Shown here in pieces: positions 1 through 5,384 of a stretch of 5,457 nt of DNA. How positions within the stretch are numbered: the stretch's first letter is position 1; every line of letters starts with the position of its first letter. This DNA comes from Acetofilamentum sp. (GTDB taxonomy: Bacteria > Bacteroidota > Bacteroidia > Bacteroidales > JAADGE01): positions 1-5,457 of the forward strand of contig DYOJ01000188.1 in the NCBI GenBank assembly GCA_020720705.1, read 5' to 3'. Made by a program: the position numbers and the translations under genes. Below the pieces are notes generated by a model, which was given only the letters and a program-made list of their open reading frames with translations, had not been told where the DNA came from and did no database searches.

Positions 1-160
1 TCATATTCACTGTTCATTGTTTCTTGTTTATACAAAAAACGGGTTAAAGATTAACTTTTAAAATCAGTCAATATTCTGAATTTTAATTAAATACGTAACT
101 ATAAACATTAAACTTTAAACCGTGAACAGTATAATTGTCTCAAAGGTCATACCGAATTTG
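1..160. repeat. Intergenic repeat copy 1 with flanking inverted arm
   Basis: Non-coding stretch past the 3' end of suhB. Positions 41-133 form copy 1 of a ~93-bp repeat that returns at 1180-1272 with about nine mismatches and no gaps. It ends in a TTTAAACCGTGAACAGT core. An inverted arm precedes it: ACTGTTCA (9-16) pairs with TGAACAGT (123-130), and GTTTATA (26-32) with TATAAAC (100-106). The unit 9-130 is therefore an imperfect inverted repeat. Its right end lies 27 bp from the suhB stop. No coding potential is seen. Confidence 0.7.
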
Positions 161-955
161 TCAGCACATCATTCGATTGATTTCGGATTTGAATGTGTCG
201 AACACCGCTTGGTTTGAAGCAATAATTTCACCTGAAAACAACCATTTGTCTTCTTGTCCGCTAAAATCGCAAACTTTTCCGCCCGCCTCGCACACGAGTA
301 ATGCACCCGCAGCGGTATCCCAAGCGTGCAAACCATATTCGTAGAAACCCTCAAAGCGCCCGGCAGCAACATAAGCCAAGTCGGTAGCGGCAGAGCCAAG
401 CCTGCGCAAGCCGTGTGAGTTGTTCATAAAAAATGCAAGTGTTTCCATAAATTGCGGCAAGCGAGTATAATCATAATACGGAAAACCTGTAGCAAACAAG
501 CCGTTGTCCACTTGCGCGATGTTTGAAACATGAATCGGACGACCGTTTAAAAAAGCTCCGCCGTCTTTGAATGTTGAAAAGAGTTCGTTTTTTCCGATTT
601 CCAAAACCACACCTGCAACCAGAGTATTGCCGTCTCGCAAAGCGATACTTACGGCATGAGGTTCTAAGCCGTGTATAAAATTTGTGGTCCCGTCTAAGGG
701 GTCAATAATCCAAATAAGCTGTTTTTCGGAAAGCGATTCTGTGCCCTCTTCTGTTAAAAATCCGGAATTCGGCAATATTTTTTTTAGATTTTCAACAATT
801 ATTTGCTCGGATGTTTTATCAACATAGCTCACAAAATCATTTTTACCTTTAGTCAGAATGTCGGAGATTGAAAATTTTTCGCGTTCGGAACGTATAAAAT
901 TTGCGGCTTTTTGAGCTGTTTCAATAATATTGTCGGTAATTTGAGCTAAGTTCAT
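161..955 (-). CDS. suhB: Inositol monophosphatase family protein (SuhB-like)
   Basis: A 264-residue protein of the Mg2+-dependent inositol monophosphatase family, cytosolic, expected to hydrolyse inositol-1-phosphate or related sugar phosphates. The metal-site motifs are intact: Glu pair E69/E70 (LTEEGT), WIIDPLDGTTNFIHG at 82-96 with D85 and D88, and HAWDTAAGALLVCEAGG at 210-226 with D213. The length is normal for the family. The frame is open upstream to an ATG at 1045, which would add 30 residues, but those (MTKHSIEKII...) resemble nothing in the family. MNLAQITDNIIETAQKAA begins where family members normally start, so the ATG at 953-955 is preferred. There is no Shine-Dalgarno, as usual in Bacteroidota. 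The 355-bp gap to the next upstream gene implies its own transcription, but no clear promoter was found. The family assignment is firm; the substrate, and a SuhB-type RNA-polymerase role, are not shown by the sequence. Confidence 0.93.
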   Translation of the reverse strand: MNLAQITDNIIETAQKAANFIRSEREKFSISDILTKGKNDFVSYVDKTSEQIIVENLKKILPNSGFLTEEGTESLSEKQLIWIIDPLDGTTNFIHGLEPHAVSIALRDGNTLVAGVVLEIGKNELFSTFKDGGAFLNGRPIHVSNIAQVDNGLFATGFPYYDYTRLPQFMETLAFFMNNSHGLRRLGSAATDLAYVAAGRFEGFYEYGLHAWDTAAGALLVCEAGGKVCDFSGQEDKWLFSGEIIASNQAVFDTFKSEINRMMC

Positions 956-1310
956 CTGAAGACGTTTGTGGTGTTTGAAAGAAAACGTGTTAATGTTTGA
1001 TATTGAGTAGGTTCTGATAATTTTTTCAATCGAATGTTTTGTCAATCTTTAGACAAAAAGTAGTCATTTACTTTTTATAAAAAAAATCAAATTTCGGACT
1101 TATTTCAACAGAATTCAAAAAATACTAAAATCTAAATCTCTATTTAACATATAGTAATTCAATATGTTATACTAAATACGGGTTAAACATTAACTTTTAT
1201 AATCAGTCAATAAGCTGAATCTTAATTAAATGCGTAACTGTAAACAATAAACTATAAACCGTGAACAGTATATCAGTTTTCTTACAAGGACTGCATGGTT
1301 GCAAAAAAAA
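956..1310. other. Intergenic region between the SiaC-like gene and suhB
   Basis: A 355-bp AT-rich spacer between two minus-strand genes. It holds repeat copy 2 (1180-1272) and, just beside it, a perfect 8-bp inverted repeat TAACATAT/ATATGTTA (1145-1152 and 1162-1169, 9-nt loop). That hairpin could help end SiaC-gene transcripts, but it lacks a following T run. Positions 956-1045 are open in the suhB frame but probably untranslated. I found no consensus suhB promoter; CAAA-N3-TA near 1054-1062 has the wrong spacing. Confidence 0.6.
1180..1272. repeat. Intergenic repeat copy 2
   Basis: Aligns without gaps to 41-133 at a constant offset of 1139, about 90% identical. It again ends in the AAACCGTGAACAGTATA core and again lies just past the 3' end of a minus-strand gene, 38 bp from the SiaC-like stop. 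The identity is too high for chance and nothing in it is coding. Confidence 0.8.
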
Positions 1311-1703
1311 TTACATCTCCACAACCTGAATCTCAATACCGCTGTCCTCCGACATGTCATTGATGTCGTCAAGCAAATCAGGGTCGCCGGCAGGGTAAAA
1401 CCAACGAATTGTAATCTGTTCTCGCTTTTGCTCGTATAATTCTGAAAGAAGTAACAGCATATCGAACAACATTTTAGAGGTGCTCGTGTTGAAATAATTT
1501 AATTTTATGACTAATTCAAACTTATCACCCGGATGTTGTTCATCAAAATTTCGTAACCATTCCATAATCTCGCCGTAAAACAGCTTGCTGTCATCCATGT
1601 ACGACTCACCGGATATCATTCCCCTACCGTCATCCGCAGAGAACGATATTCTCGGATAAAGCAGTGAACCTATTGTATCGGCACTGTTAACAAGATTTAT
1701 CAT
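1311..1703 (-). CDS. SiaC-family (DUF1987) regulatory phosphoprotein
   Basis: A 130-residue cytosolic protein matching the DUF1987/SiaC family, which has a STAS-like fold. Seen: an SGESYMDDSKLFYGEIMEWL segment at 31-50 (family pattern SGxSxPE/D...F..l..WL), the core LNYFNTSTSKMLFDMLLLL at 68-86, and a TIRWFYPAGDPDLLDDI strand-acidic segment at 98-114. In Pseudomonas SiaC, a threonine in the NTS motif is phosphorylated by the kinase SiaB and dephosphorylated by the PP2C phosphatase SiaA, and SiaC then controls the diguanylate cyclase SiaD. Thr73 is the equivalent candidate here. No kinase, phosphatase or cyclase gene lies within the window, so it is a physical orphan and its output is unknown. 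The length is typical. The start at 1701-1703 is supported by a promoter match about 65 bp upstream and by family-like length. Confidence 0.85.
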   Translation of the reverse strand: MINLVNSADTIGSLLYPRISFSADDGRGMISGESYMDDSKLFYGEIMEWLRNFDEQHPGDKFELVIKLNYFNTSTSKMLFDMLLLLSELYEQKREQITIRWFYPAGDPDLLDDINDMSEDSGIEIQVVEM

Positions 1704-1767
1704 ACAGTTGTTATGATGTTCTGTTTATTAAAAAAAGCAAATATTTATCGGCATCTTCTTATTGCAA

Positions 1768-1798
1768 CAAAGATAAAAATAATTTCACGTTTTGCAAC
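1768..1798 (-). promoter_or_regulatory. Bacteroidota-type promoter of the SiaC-like gene
   Basis: Read on the minus strand, a -7 box TATCTTTG (1768-1775) fits the Bacteroidota consensus TAnnTTTG exactly. A GTTG (1795-1798) lies 19 nt upstream in the place of the TTTG -33 box. Transcription would begin near 1761, giving a leader of roughly 60 nt before the ATG at 1703. The -33 box is one base off consensus and AT-rich DNA yields chance matches, so confidence is moderate. Confidence 0.5.
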
Positions 1799-1900
1799 AA
1801 AAAATACTATTATTTAGAGTTTAAATTGTTTTCTTGAGCCGAAATCGTTTGAAATATTTAAAATCATCCTTATTTATAAAAGCTAAGAATTTTTAATGTT

Positions 1901-1969
1901 TAACTTTGACCAATATATAATGTGTATGCAGTTGCAATTTTAAACTCTAAACTTTAAACCGTAAACAGT
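1901..1969. repeat. Degenerate third copy of the intergenic repeat
   Basis: The right end (1941-1969) reads TAAACTCTAAACTTTAAACC then GTAAACAGT, nearly the same as the ends of the copies at 41-133 and 1180-1272. The left end has TAACTTTGACCAATAT in place of TAACTTTT...AGTCAATA. It is about 10 bp shorter and more diverged. The right end is convincing; the left is only suggestive. Confidence 0.5.
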
Positions 1970-2088
1970 TGAGCCTACTCCGAAAAGTGTTTTTAGCCGC
2001 TAAGCGGTTTTATAAGTATCTGATTATCAATAATGAGTTTTTCTTAAAATAACAGCTAAGCGGCTTATCGGAGTGGACTCACAGTTTA
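1963..2088. repeat. About 126-bp imperfect inverted repeat
   Basis: The left arm TGAGCCTACTCCGAAAAG (1970-1987) pairs with the right arm CTTATCGGAGTGGACTCA (2064-2081) at 15 of 18 positions. The pairing extends outward through AAACAGT/ACAGTTT with a mismatch. Inside the arms are short palindromes, GCCGCTAAGCGG and AGCTAAGCGGCTT. It could form a long hairpin or cruciform between the divergent genes. A related half-arm occurs at 5164-5205, so this is a dispersed non-autonomous palindromic element rather than a gene-specific terminator. Confidence 0.7.
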
Positions 2089-2142
2089 ATTCGTAAACAG
2101 AATATATTTTGTTACCAATACTCTAATAATAATTTCAAATTT

Positions 2143-3273
2143 ATGTCAAAAATTTTGGTTCTCGGTGCCGGCTTGGTCGGCAAAGCAATGGCTATTGATT
2201 TAGCTAAACAACACAGCGTTACATCGGCAGATATCAACGAAAATGCGCTTGCAGAACTTGCAAAACTCGGGATAAAAACGCTGCTTGCGGATTTAAAAAA
2301 TCTTGAAGATTTTTCGGAACTTGTTTCGGGATTCGACCTTGTTGTAAACGGAGTGCCCGGATTTATGGGTTACGAAACGACTCGCAAAATTATTGCTGCC
2401 GGAAAAAATGTCGCTGATATTTCCTTTTTTCCCGAAGATGCTTTCGGTTTGGATACTTTGGCAAAAAACATGGGCGTTGTTGCCGTTACAGATGTCGGAG
2501 TTGCACCGGGAATGGGAAATATCATTTTGGGTTATCATAATAAACGTATGAAAATCAGCGATTATCGTTGCTATGTTGGTGGTTTGCCCAAAATACGCAC
2601 ACAACCTTTTGAATACAAAGCCCCGTTTTCGCCCGTTGATGTGATTGAAGAATACACCCGTCCGGCTCGGTTTGTTGTAAATGGGCAAACAGTTGTAAAA
2701 GAACCGCTAACCGACAAGGAATTTTTAAATTTCAAATCTGTTGGAACACTCGAAGCCTTTAATTCAGACGGTTTGCGCTCACTCATTTATACCATGCCCA
2801 ATATCCCGAACATGATAGAGAAAACAATGCGATTCCCCGGAACAATGGCTTTTATCGAAAAAATGAAACTTGCAGGTTTCTTTTCAAAAGAATCCGTTGA
2901 AATTAACGGACAAAATATTATACCGCTTGAATTTACAAGCAAATTGCTGATTGATAAATGGAAACTACTCCCGCAAGAACATGAATTTACCGTGATGCGT
3001 ATCGAAATTGAGGGAGAAGAAAACGAAAAACAAGTTTCATACACCTACGATTTGTATGACGAATATCATCCGCAAACTCAAACATACTCCATGGCACGTA
3101 CAACAGGCTATACTTGCACGGCGGTTGCAAATTTAATTTTGAACGGACAATATAAACGCACCGGAATCAGTCCTGCGGAATTTGTCGGCGAGGACGAAGG
3201 CAATTTGGAGTATATTTTGAATTATCAAAAAGAGCGTGAGATAATTTACACAAAAACCAAAACAGTAAAATAG
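2143..3273 (+). CDS. Saccharopine dehydrogenase family oxidoreductase
   Basis: A 376-residue protein of the saccharopine dehydrogenase/reductase (Lys9-like) family. The N-terminal Rossmann domain has the dinucleotide motif GAGLVGKA (8-15) and an acid, D30, at the end of the second strand, which favours NAD over NADP. The catalytic/dimer domain is recognised by GVAPGMGNI (118-126), YVGGLP (144-149), LEAFNSDGLRSL (203-214), EKTMRFPG (226-233) and YSMARTTGYTCT (315-326), all hallmarks of the family. Family members interconvert saccharopine with glutamate and aminoadipate semialdehyde or carry out related amine dehydrogenations in lysine metabolism. No other lysine gene is nearby, so the reaction is inferred only at family level. 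The ATG at 2143 places the glycine motif at the usual distance from the N-terminus. It lacks a Shine-Dalgarno; an A/T-rich leader precedes it. It is monocistronic on the plus strand, diverging from the SiaC-like gene. Confidence 0.88.
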   Translation: MSKILVLGAGLVGKAMAIDLAKQHSVTSADINENALAELAKLGIKTLLADLKNLEDFSELVSGFDLVVNGVPGFMGYETTRKIIAAGKNVADISFFPEDAFGLDTLAKNMGVVAVTDVGVAPGMGNIILGYHNKRMKISDYRCYVGGLPKIRTQPFEYKAPFSPVDVIEEYTRPARFVVNGQTVVKEPLTDKEFLNFKSVGTLEAFNSDGLRSLIYTMPNIPNMIEKTMRFPGTMAFIEKMKLAGFFSKESVEINGQNIIPLEFTSKLLIDKWKLLPQEHEFTVMRIEIEGEENEKQVSYTYDLYDEYHPQTQTYSMARTTGYTCTAVANLILNGQYKRTGISPAEFVGEDEGNLEYILNYQKEREIIYTKTKTVK

Positions 3274-3390
3274 TTGTTACTATACGAAGTATAATATTTG
3301 TAGAAATATTCAATTTATATCTGTAATAATATTTCAATGCCGTTTAGTTAATTCGACTTTACGAAGTTAAAGATTTCGGCAAAGTTTGTG

Positions 3391-3427
3391 CTTAGGATAG
3401 TTTAGCGTGGACGCTAAACGCAAATAG
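3391..3427. repeat. Hairpin module, copy 1
   Basis: A 37-bp unit found again at 3604-3640 with one mismatch (offset 213). It contains a perfect 20-bp palindromic hairpin, GTTTAGCG-TGGA-CGCTAAAC (3400-3419). In this copy the unit continues into a further arm, CGTCCACGCT (3441-3450), that can compete for the same bases. Confidence 0.8.
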
Positions 3428-3458
3428 AAAATGCAATAAACGTCCACGCTTTTCTTTT
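3404..3458 (+). terminator. Candidate terminator of the saccharopine dehydrogenase gene
   Basis: AGCGTGGACG (3404-3413) is perfectly complementary to CGTCCACGCT (3441-3450), with a 27-nt loop, and the 3' arm is followed by TTTCTTTT. That is an intrinsic-terminator layout about 130 bp past the stop codon. The loop is long, and the 5' arm can instead fold locally into the 3400-3419 hairpin, so termination may be weak or conditional. Confidence 0.4.
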
Positions 3459-3603
3459 GCCGGCATAACCGAAATAACCTATTTATTATTTGATTCTTGA
3501 TGGCATTAATTTCGTATTTTAATTATTTGAAATTAAAGAATTTCGTTTTTTTAAAAAGTATTTTAATTTTTCATCATATAACCAAGTTATTTCGTAACAG
3601 CCA

Positions 3604-3640
3604 CTTAGAATAGTTTAGCGTGGACGCTAAACGCAAATAG
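3604..3640. repeat. Hairpin module, copy 2, lacking the distal arm
   Basis: Repeats 3391-3427 with one mismatch, including the full hairpin GTTTAGCG-TGGA-CGCTAAAC (3613-3632). It then joins directly to TTTTCTTACCGGCA, which matches the TTTCTTTTGCCGGCA that follows the distal arm in copy 1. About 23 nt carrying the second arm are absent, so this copy can only make the short hairpin. It ends about 25 bp before the minisatellite. Confidence 0.75.
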
Positions 3641-3665
3641 AGTTTTCTTACCGGCACTACATAGC

Positions 3666-4310
3666 TCCGCACCTGCACCTTGTAACGCCCGCAAGGGCAT
3701 AAACAGAATCAGACCAACTGCGTGAAACTCTTACAGATACATGGTTCGGTTCTGCACCTGCACCGTGTAACACCCGCAAGGACATAAACAGATTCCGACC
3801 AACTCCGCGAAACTCTTACAGATACATGGTTCGGTTCCGCACCTGCACTGTGTAACACCCGCAAGGGCATTAACCGAATCCGACCAACTCCATGTAACAC
3901 TTGCAGATACGAGGTTCGGTTCTGCACCTGCACAGTGTAACACCCGCAAGGACATAAACAGATTCCGACCAACTCCGCGAAACTCTTACAGATACATGGT
4001 TCGGTTCCGCACCTGCACCGTGTAACACCCGCAAGGGCATGAACAGAATCCGACCAACTCCGCGAAACTCTTACAGATACATGGTTCGGTTCCGCACCTG
4101 CACCGTGTAACACCCGCAAGGGCATGAACAGAATCCGACCAACTCCATGTAACACTTGCAGATACGAGGTTCGGTTCCGCACCTACACCATGTAACACCC
4201 GCAAGGGCATGAACAGAATCCGACCAACTCCGCGAAACTCTTACAGATACATGGTTCGGTTCCGCACCTGCACCTTGCAATACCGGCAAAAGCATGAACA
4301 GATGCCGACT
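3666..4310. repeat. 85-bp minisatellite, 7 full copies plus one decayed partial copy
   Basis: Units start at 3666, 3751, 3836, 3921, 4006, 4091 and 4176, each exactly 85 bp, with a partial eighth from 4261 that decays by about 4310. Most copies differ at only a few positions. Each unit is itself an old dimer of 42+43 bp: TGTAACAC and TCCG recur about 42 bp apart, most clearly in copies 3 and 6. Copies fall into two variants at offset 54-79: CCGCGAAACTCTTACAGATACATGG (A) and CCATGTAACACTTGCAGATACGAGG (B), in the order A A B A A B A. It is GC-richer than its surroundings. Open frames of 74-157 codons cross it on the minus strand, but 85 is not a multiple of three, so all three frames give the same Cys/Arg-rich strings. 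I consider it non-coding. Confidence 0.93.
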
Positions 4311-4326
4311 ACCTACTTGAGATATA

Positions 4327-4480
4327 TACCGCGTTAGGCTGCGGCTCCTGCGGCAGCCTGTTTATGACGCAAGGCTGAGCCTTGCAACATAGACCGACGG
4401 AGCGGGACGCGCTCCGCCGAACGAGGAAATCGCCTTTTAACTTTTTACGTATTCGTCAATAATGGTTTTGAGGTGTTTTA
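4327..4480. repeat. Three-hairpin direct repeat, copy 1
   Basis: Identical for 154 bp to 5231-5384 (offset 904). It covers the last 44 bases of the nuclease-like gene (stop included) and 110 bp of 3' flank. The flank is strikingly GC-rich and folds into three consecutive hairpins: AGGCTGC/GCAGCCT (4336-4359), GCAAGGCT-G-AGCCTTGC (4369-4385) and CGGAGCG-GGACG-CGCTCCG (4398-4416). On the gene's strand these would form the 3' end of the mRNA. No T run follows, so it is not a classical terminator. It begins immediately after the decayed last minisatellite unit. Confidence 0.9.
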
Positions 4481-5084
4481 GGAGTTTTACGATTTCAAAA
4501 AGTTCTTCGTCAAGTGCTTTGTATGGTTTACTAATTGCATATTCTTTTCCGTGTAAAACCATAAAATACCAATCTTTTCCTTTTACAACTACTCCGTAAA
4601 CGGGTTTTGTATTGTTATTTAACTCTTGTGCAACCAACATTGCGGCAAGGCATTGCCCTTGCGGGTCGCCTTCGGTGTCAATTTCTTTTTTATATTCGTG
4701 AAAACAGAAATATGGATTTTTAGGACCAAATTTTCCTTTTGCAATAATTGCATCCGGTTTTCCTGAAAGCTCGTAGTCTCCGATTACTGCTTTTATAAAA
4801 CGCTCCGAAAACATTCCGTATTCTTTTGTATTAAAATTTACTAACGAAAATACCGGAGCTATAAATTGTTCTATTAGTTCTTGTTCGTTCCAAAAATCCA
4901 CACGATAAATTAGCGTATCTTGATAGCGCATTAAGGATTCGTTTTCGTAAGGAGTAATTTCATATTTTTTAATTGATTCTATCCAACTAATTAATATATT
5001 ATGATTGTTGTCTTGGCTCAATAAAAATGTTTCTTCCAGAAATTCTCTATTACATTCATTAAACGATTTTTTTATTAGTTCCAT
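4437..5084 (-). CDS. Uncharacterised protein with PD-(D/E)XK nuclease-like signature
   Basis: A 215-residue protein not assigned to a named family. The central part has the layout of the PD-(D/E)XK nuclease fold: a helix with an acid (ELIEQFIAPVF, E72), GKPDAII with D111, then a strand ending E130-Y-K132 (CFHEYKKE), then DPQGQCLAAMLVAQELN (140-156), a helix with conserved-type glutamines, followed by PVYGVVVKGKDWYFMVL (161-177). These are the expected positions for a metal-binding D...E-x-K site and the following Q-containing helix. The C-terminus (about 192-213) is a Leu/Lys-rich, probably helical segment. There is no signal peptide or membrane segment. The promoter at 5114-5144 fixes the start at the ATG ending at 5084. 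A paralogue lies immediately upstream (5341 onward). The fold is inferred from motifs only. It could be a restriction- or defence-type nuclease, a DNA-repair-like enzyme or an inactive relative. Confidence 0.72.
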   Translation of the reverse strand: MELIKKSFNECNREFLEETFLLSQDNNHNILISWIESIKKYEITPYENESLMRYQDTLIYRVDFWNEQELIEQFIAPVFSLVNFNTKEYGMFSERFIKAVIGDYELSGKPDAIIAKGKFGPKNPYFCFHEYKKEIDTEGDPQGQCLAAMLVAQELNNNTKPVYGVVVKGKDWYFMVLHGKEYAISKPYKALDEELFEIVKLLKHLKTIIDEYVKS

Positions 5085-5113
5085 AATTTTTACTTTTTAA
5101 GAATAATGTTCTG

Positions 5114-5144
5114 CAAATATACAACATTTTCCTTACGTTTCAAA
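5114..5144 (-). promoter_or_regulatory. Strong Bacteroidota promoter of the nuclease-like gene
   Basis: On the minus strand a perfect -33 box TTTG (5141-5144) is followed after exactly 19 nt by a perfect -7 box TATATTTG (5114-5121). Transcription should start near 5107, giving a leader of only about 20-25 nt before the ATG at 5084. It shows that this gene has its own promoter rather than depending on read-through from the paralogue upstream. Confidence 0.75.
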
Positions 5145-5163
5145 ATTCAGGTTCTTATCCTTA

Positions 5164-5205
5164 AAAACCGCTTAGCGGCTGGAAATACGTTCCGGAGTAA
5201 ACTCA
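5164..5205. repeat. Half-arm related to the 1963-2088 inverted repeat
   Basis: Contains AACCGCTTAGCGGCT (an 11-bp palindrome CCGCTTAGCGG) followed by CCGGAGTAAACTCA, matching in order AGCTAAGCGGCTTATCGGAGTGGACTCA at 2054-2081 with an insertion. It appears to be a second, single-sided member of the same dispersed palindromic family. Confidence 0.5.
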
Positions 5206-5206
5206 T

Positions 5207-5233
5207 GTAACACGGATTTCAAATCCGTGTTAC
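5207..5233. repeat. Perfect 27-bp palindrome
   Basis: GTAACACGGATTT, one central C (5220), then the exact reverse complement: 13 paired bases with no mismatch. It overlaps the first three bases of the second three-hairpin block, so its right arm lies at the junction of the duplication. It is absent from the first block, where minisatellite-derived sequence precedes. Confidence 0.9.
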
Positions 5234-5384
5234 CGCGTTAGGCTGCGGCTCCTGCGGCAGCCTGTTTATGACGCAAGGCTGAGCCTTGCAACATAGACCG
5301 ACGGAGCGGGACGCGCTCCGCCGAACGAGGAAATCGCCTTTTAACTTTTTACGTATTCGTCAATAATGGTTTTGAGGTGTTTTA
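5231..5384. repeat. Three-hairpin direct repeat, copy 2
   Basis: Second copy of the block at 4327-4480, 154 of 154 identical. Hairpins are at 5240-5263, 5273-5289 and 5302-5320. It spans the 3' end of the partial paralogue and its flank. The next 73 bases of coding sequence (5385-5457) show 14 differences from the neighbour, so identity falls abruptly at 5385. Confidence 0.9.

Larger units (their letters stand above)
1704..2142. other. Divergent intergenic region between the SiaC-like and saccharopine dehydrogenase genes
   Basis: A 439-bp AT-rich spacer that must contain the promoters of two divergently transcribed genes. The promoter of the minus-strand gene is at 1768-1798. For the plus-strand gene the nearest candidate is TATATTTTG (2103-2111), which has one extra base and no good -33 box, so it is not called. 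The middle holds the third repeat copy and the inverted repeat at 1963-2088. I see no riboswitch-like fold. Confidence 0.6.
3274..3660. other. Non-coding stretch after the saccharopine dehydrogenase gene
   Basis: No gene is seen here. It holds several small inverted repeats: TATAC-GAA-GTATA just after the stop, GAAATATT/AATATTTC (3303-3310 and 3328-3335), and TTAATTCG/CGAAGTTAA (3348-3370, one bulge). It also contains the duplicated hairpin module at 3391-3427 and 3604-3640. Between the modules is a very AT-rich segment bounded by a 9-bp inverted repeat CGAAATAAC (3470-3478) / GTTATTTCG (3586-3594). The whole resembles a decayed palindromic insertion. Confidence 0.55.

Noticed and set aside
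135..399. Small frames (plus strand 135-344, minus strand 169-399) overlapping the 3' part of suhB
   Set aside because: They overlap the conserved WDxAAG-containing part of suhB in other frames, with no family resemblance or independent start signals.
956..1045. N-terminal extension of the SuhB-like protein from the ATG at 1045
   Set aside because: The extra 30 residues do not fit the family, which normally begins about where the ATG at 955 lies. They are not a convincing signal peptide.
2293..3044. Minus-strand open frames of 71-131 codons inside the saccharopine dehydrogenase gene
   Set aside because: They are antisense shadows of a gene with clear family motifs along its full length.
3281..3295. 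TATACGAAGTATAAT resembling one arm of loxP
   Set aside because: Only a single arm is similar, the match breaks before its end, and there is no second inverted arm or 8-bp spacer. It is a chance match in AT-rich DNA.
3709..4295. Open frames of 74-157 codons on the minus strand across the 85-bp repeats
   Set aside because: The frames exist because the repeat unit lacks stops in one register. The same peptide reappears shifted in all three frames, composition is Cys/Arg/Trp-rich, and no start context or promoter is present.
3666..4310. CRISPR array
   Set aside because: The 85-bp units are near-identical throughout with no unique spacers, and no cas gene is present.
4333..5243. Integron attC-like core GTTAGGC at 4333-4339 and 5237-5243 next to repeated gene ends
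   Set aside because: The tandem gene plus repeated hairpin layout resembles cassettes, but no properly oriented partner core (RYYYAAC ... GTTRRRY on one strand) encloses the hairpins. Each gene also has its own promoter and no integrase is seen.
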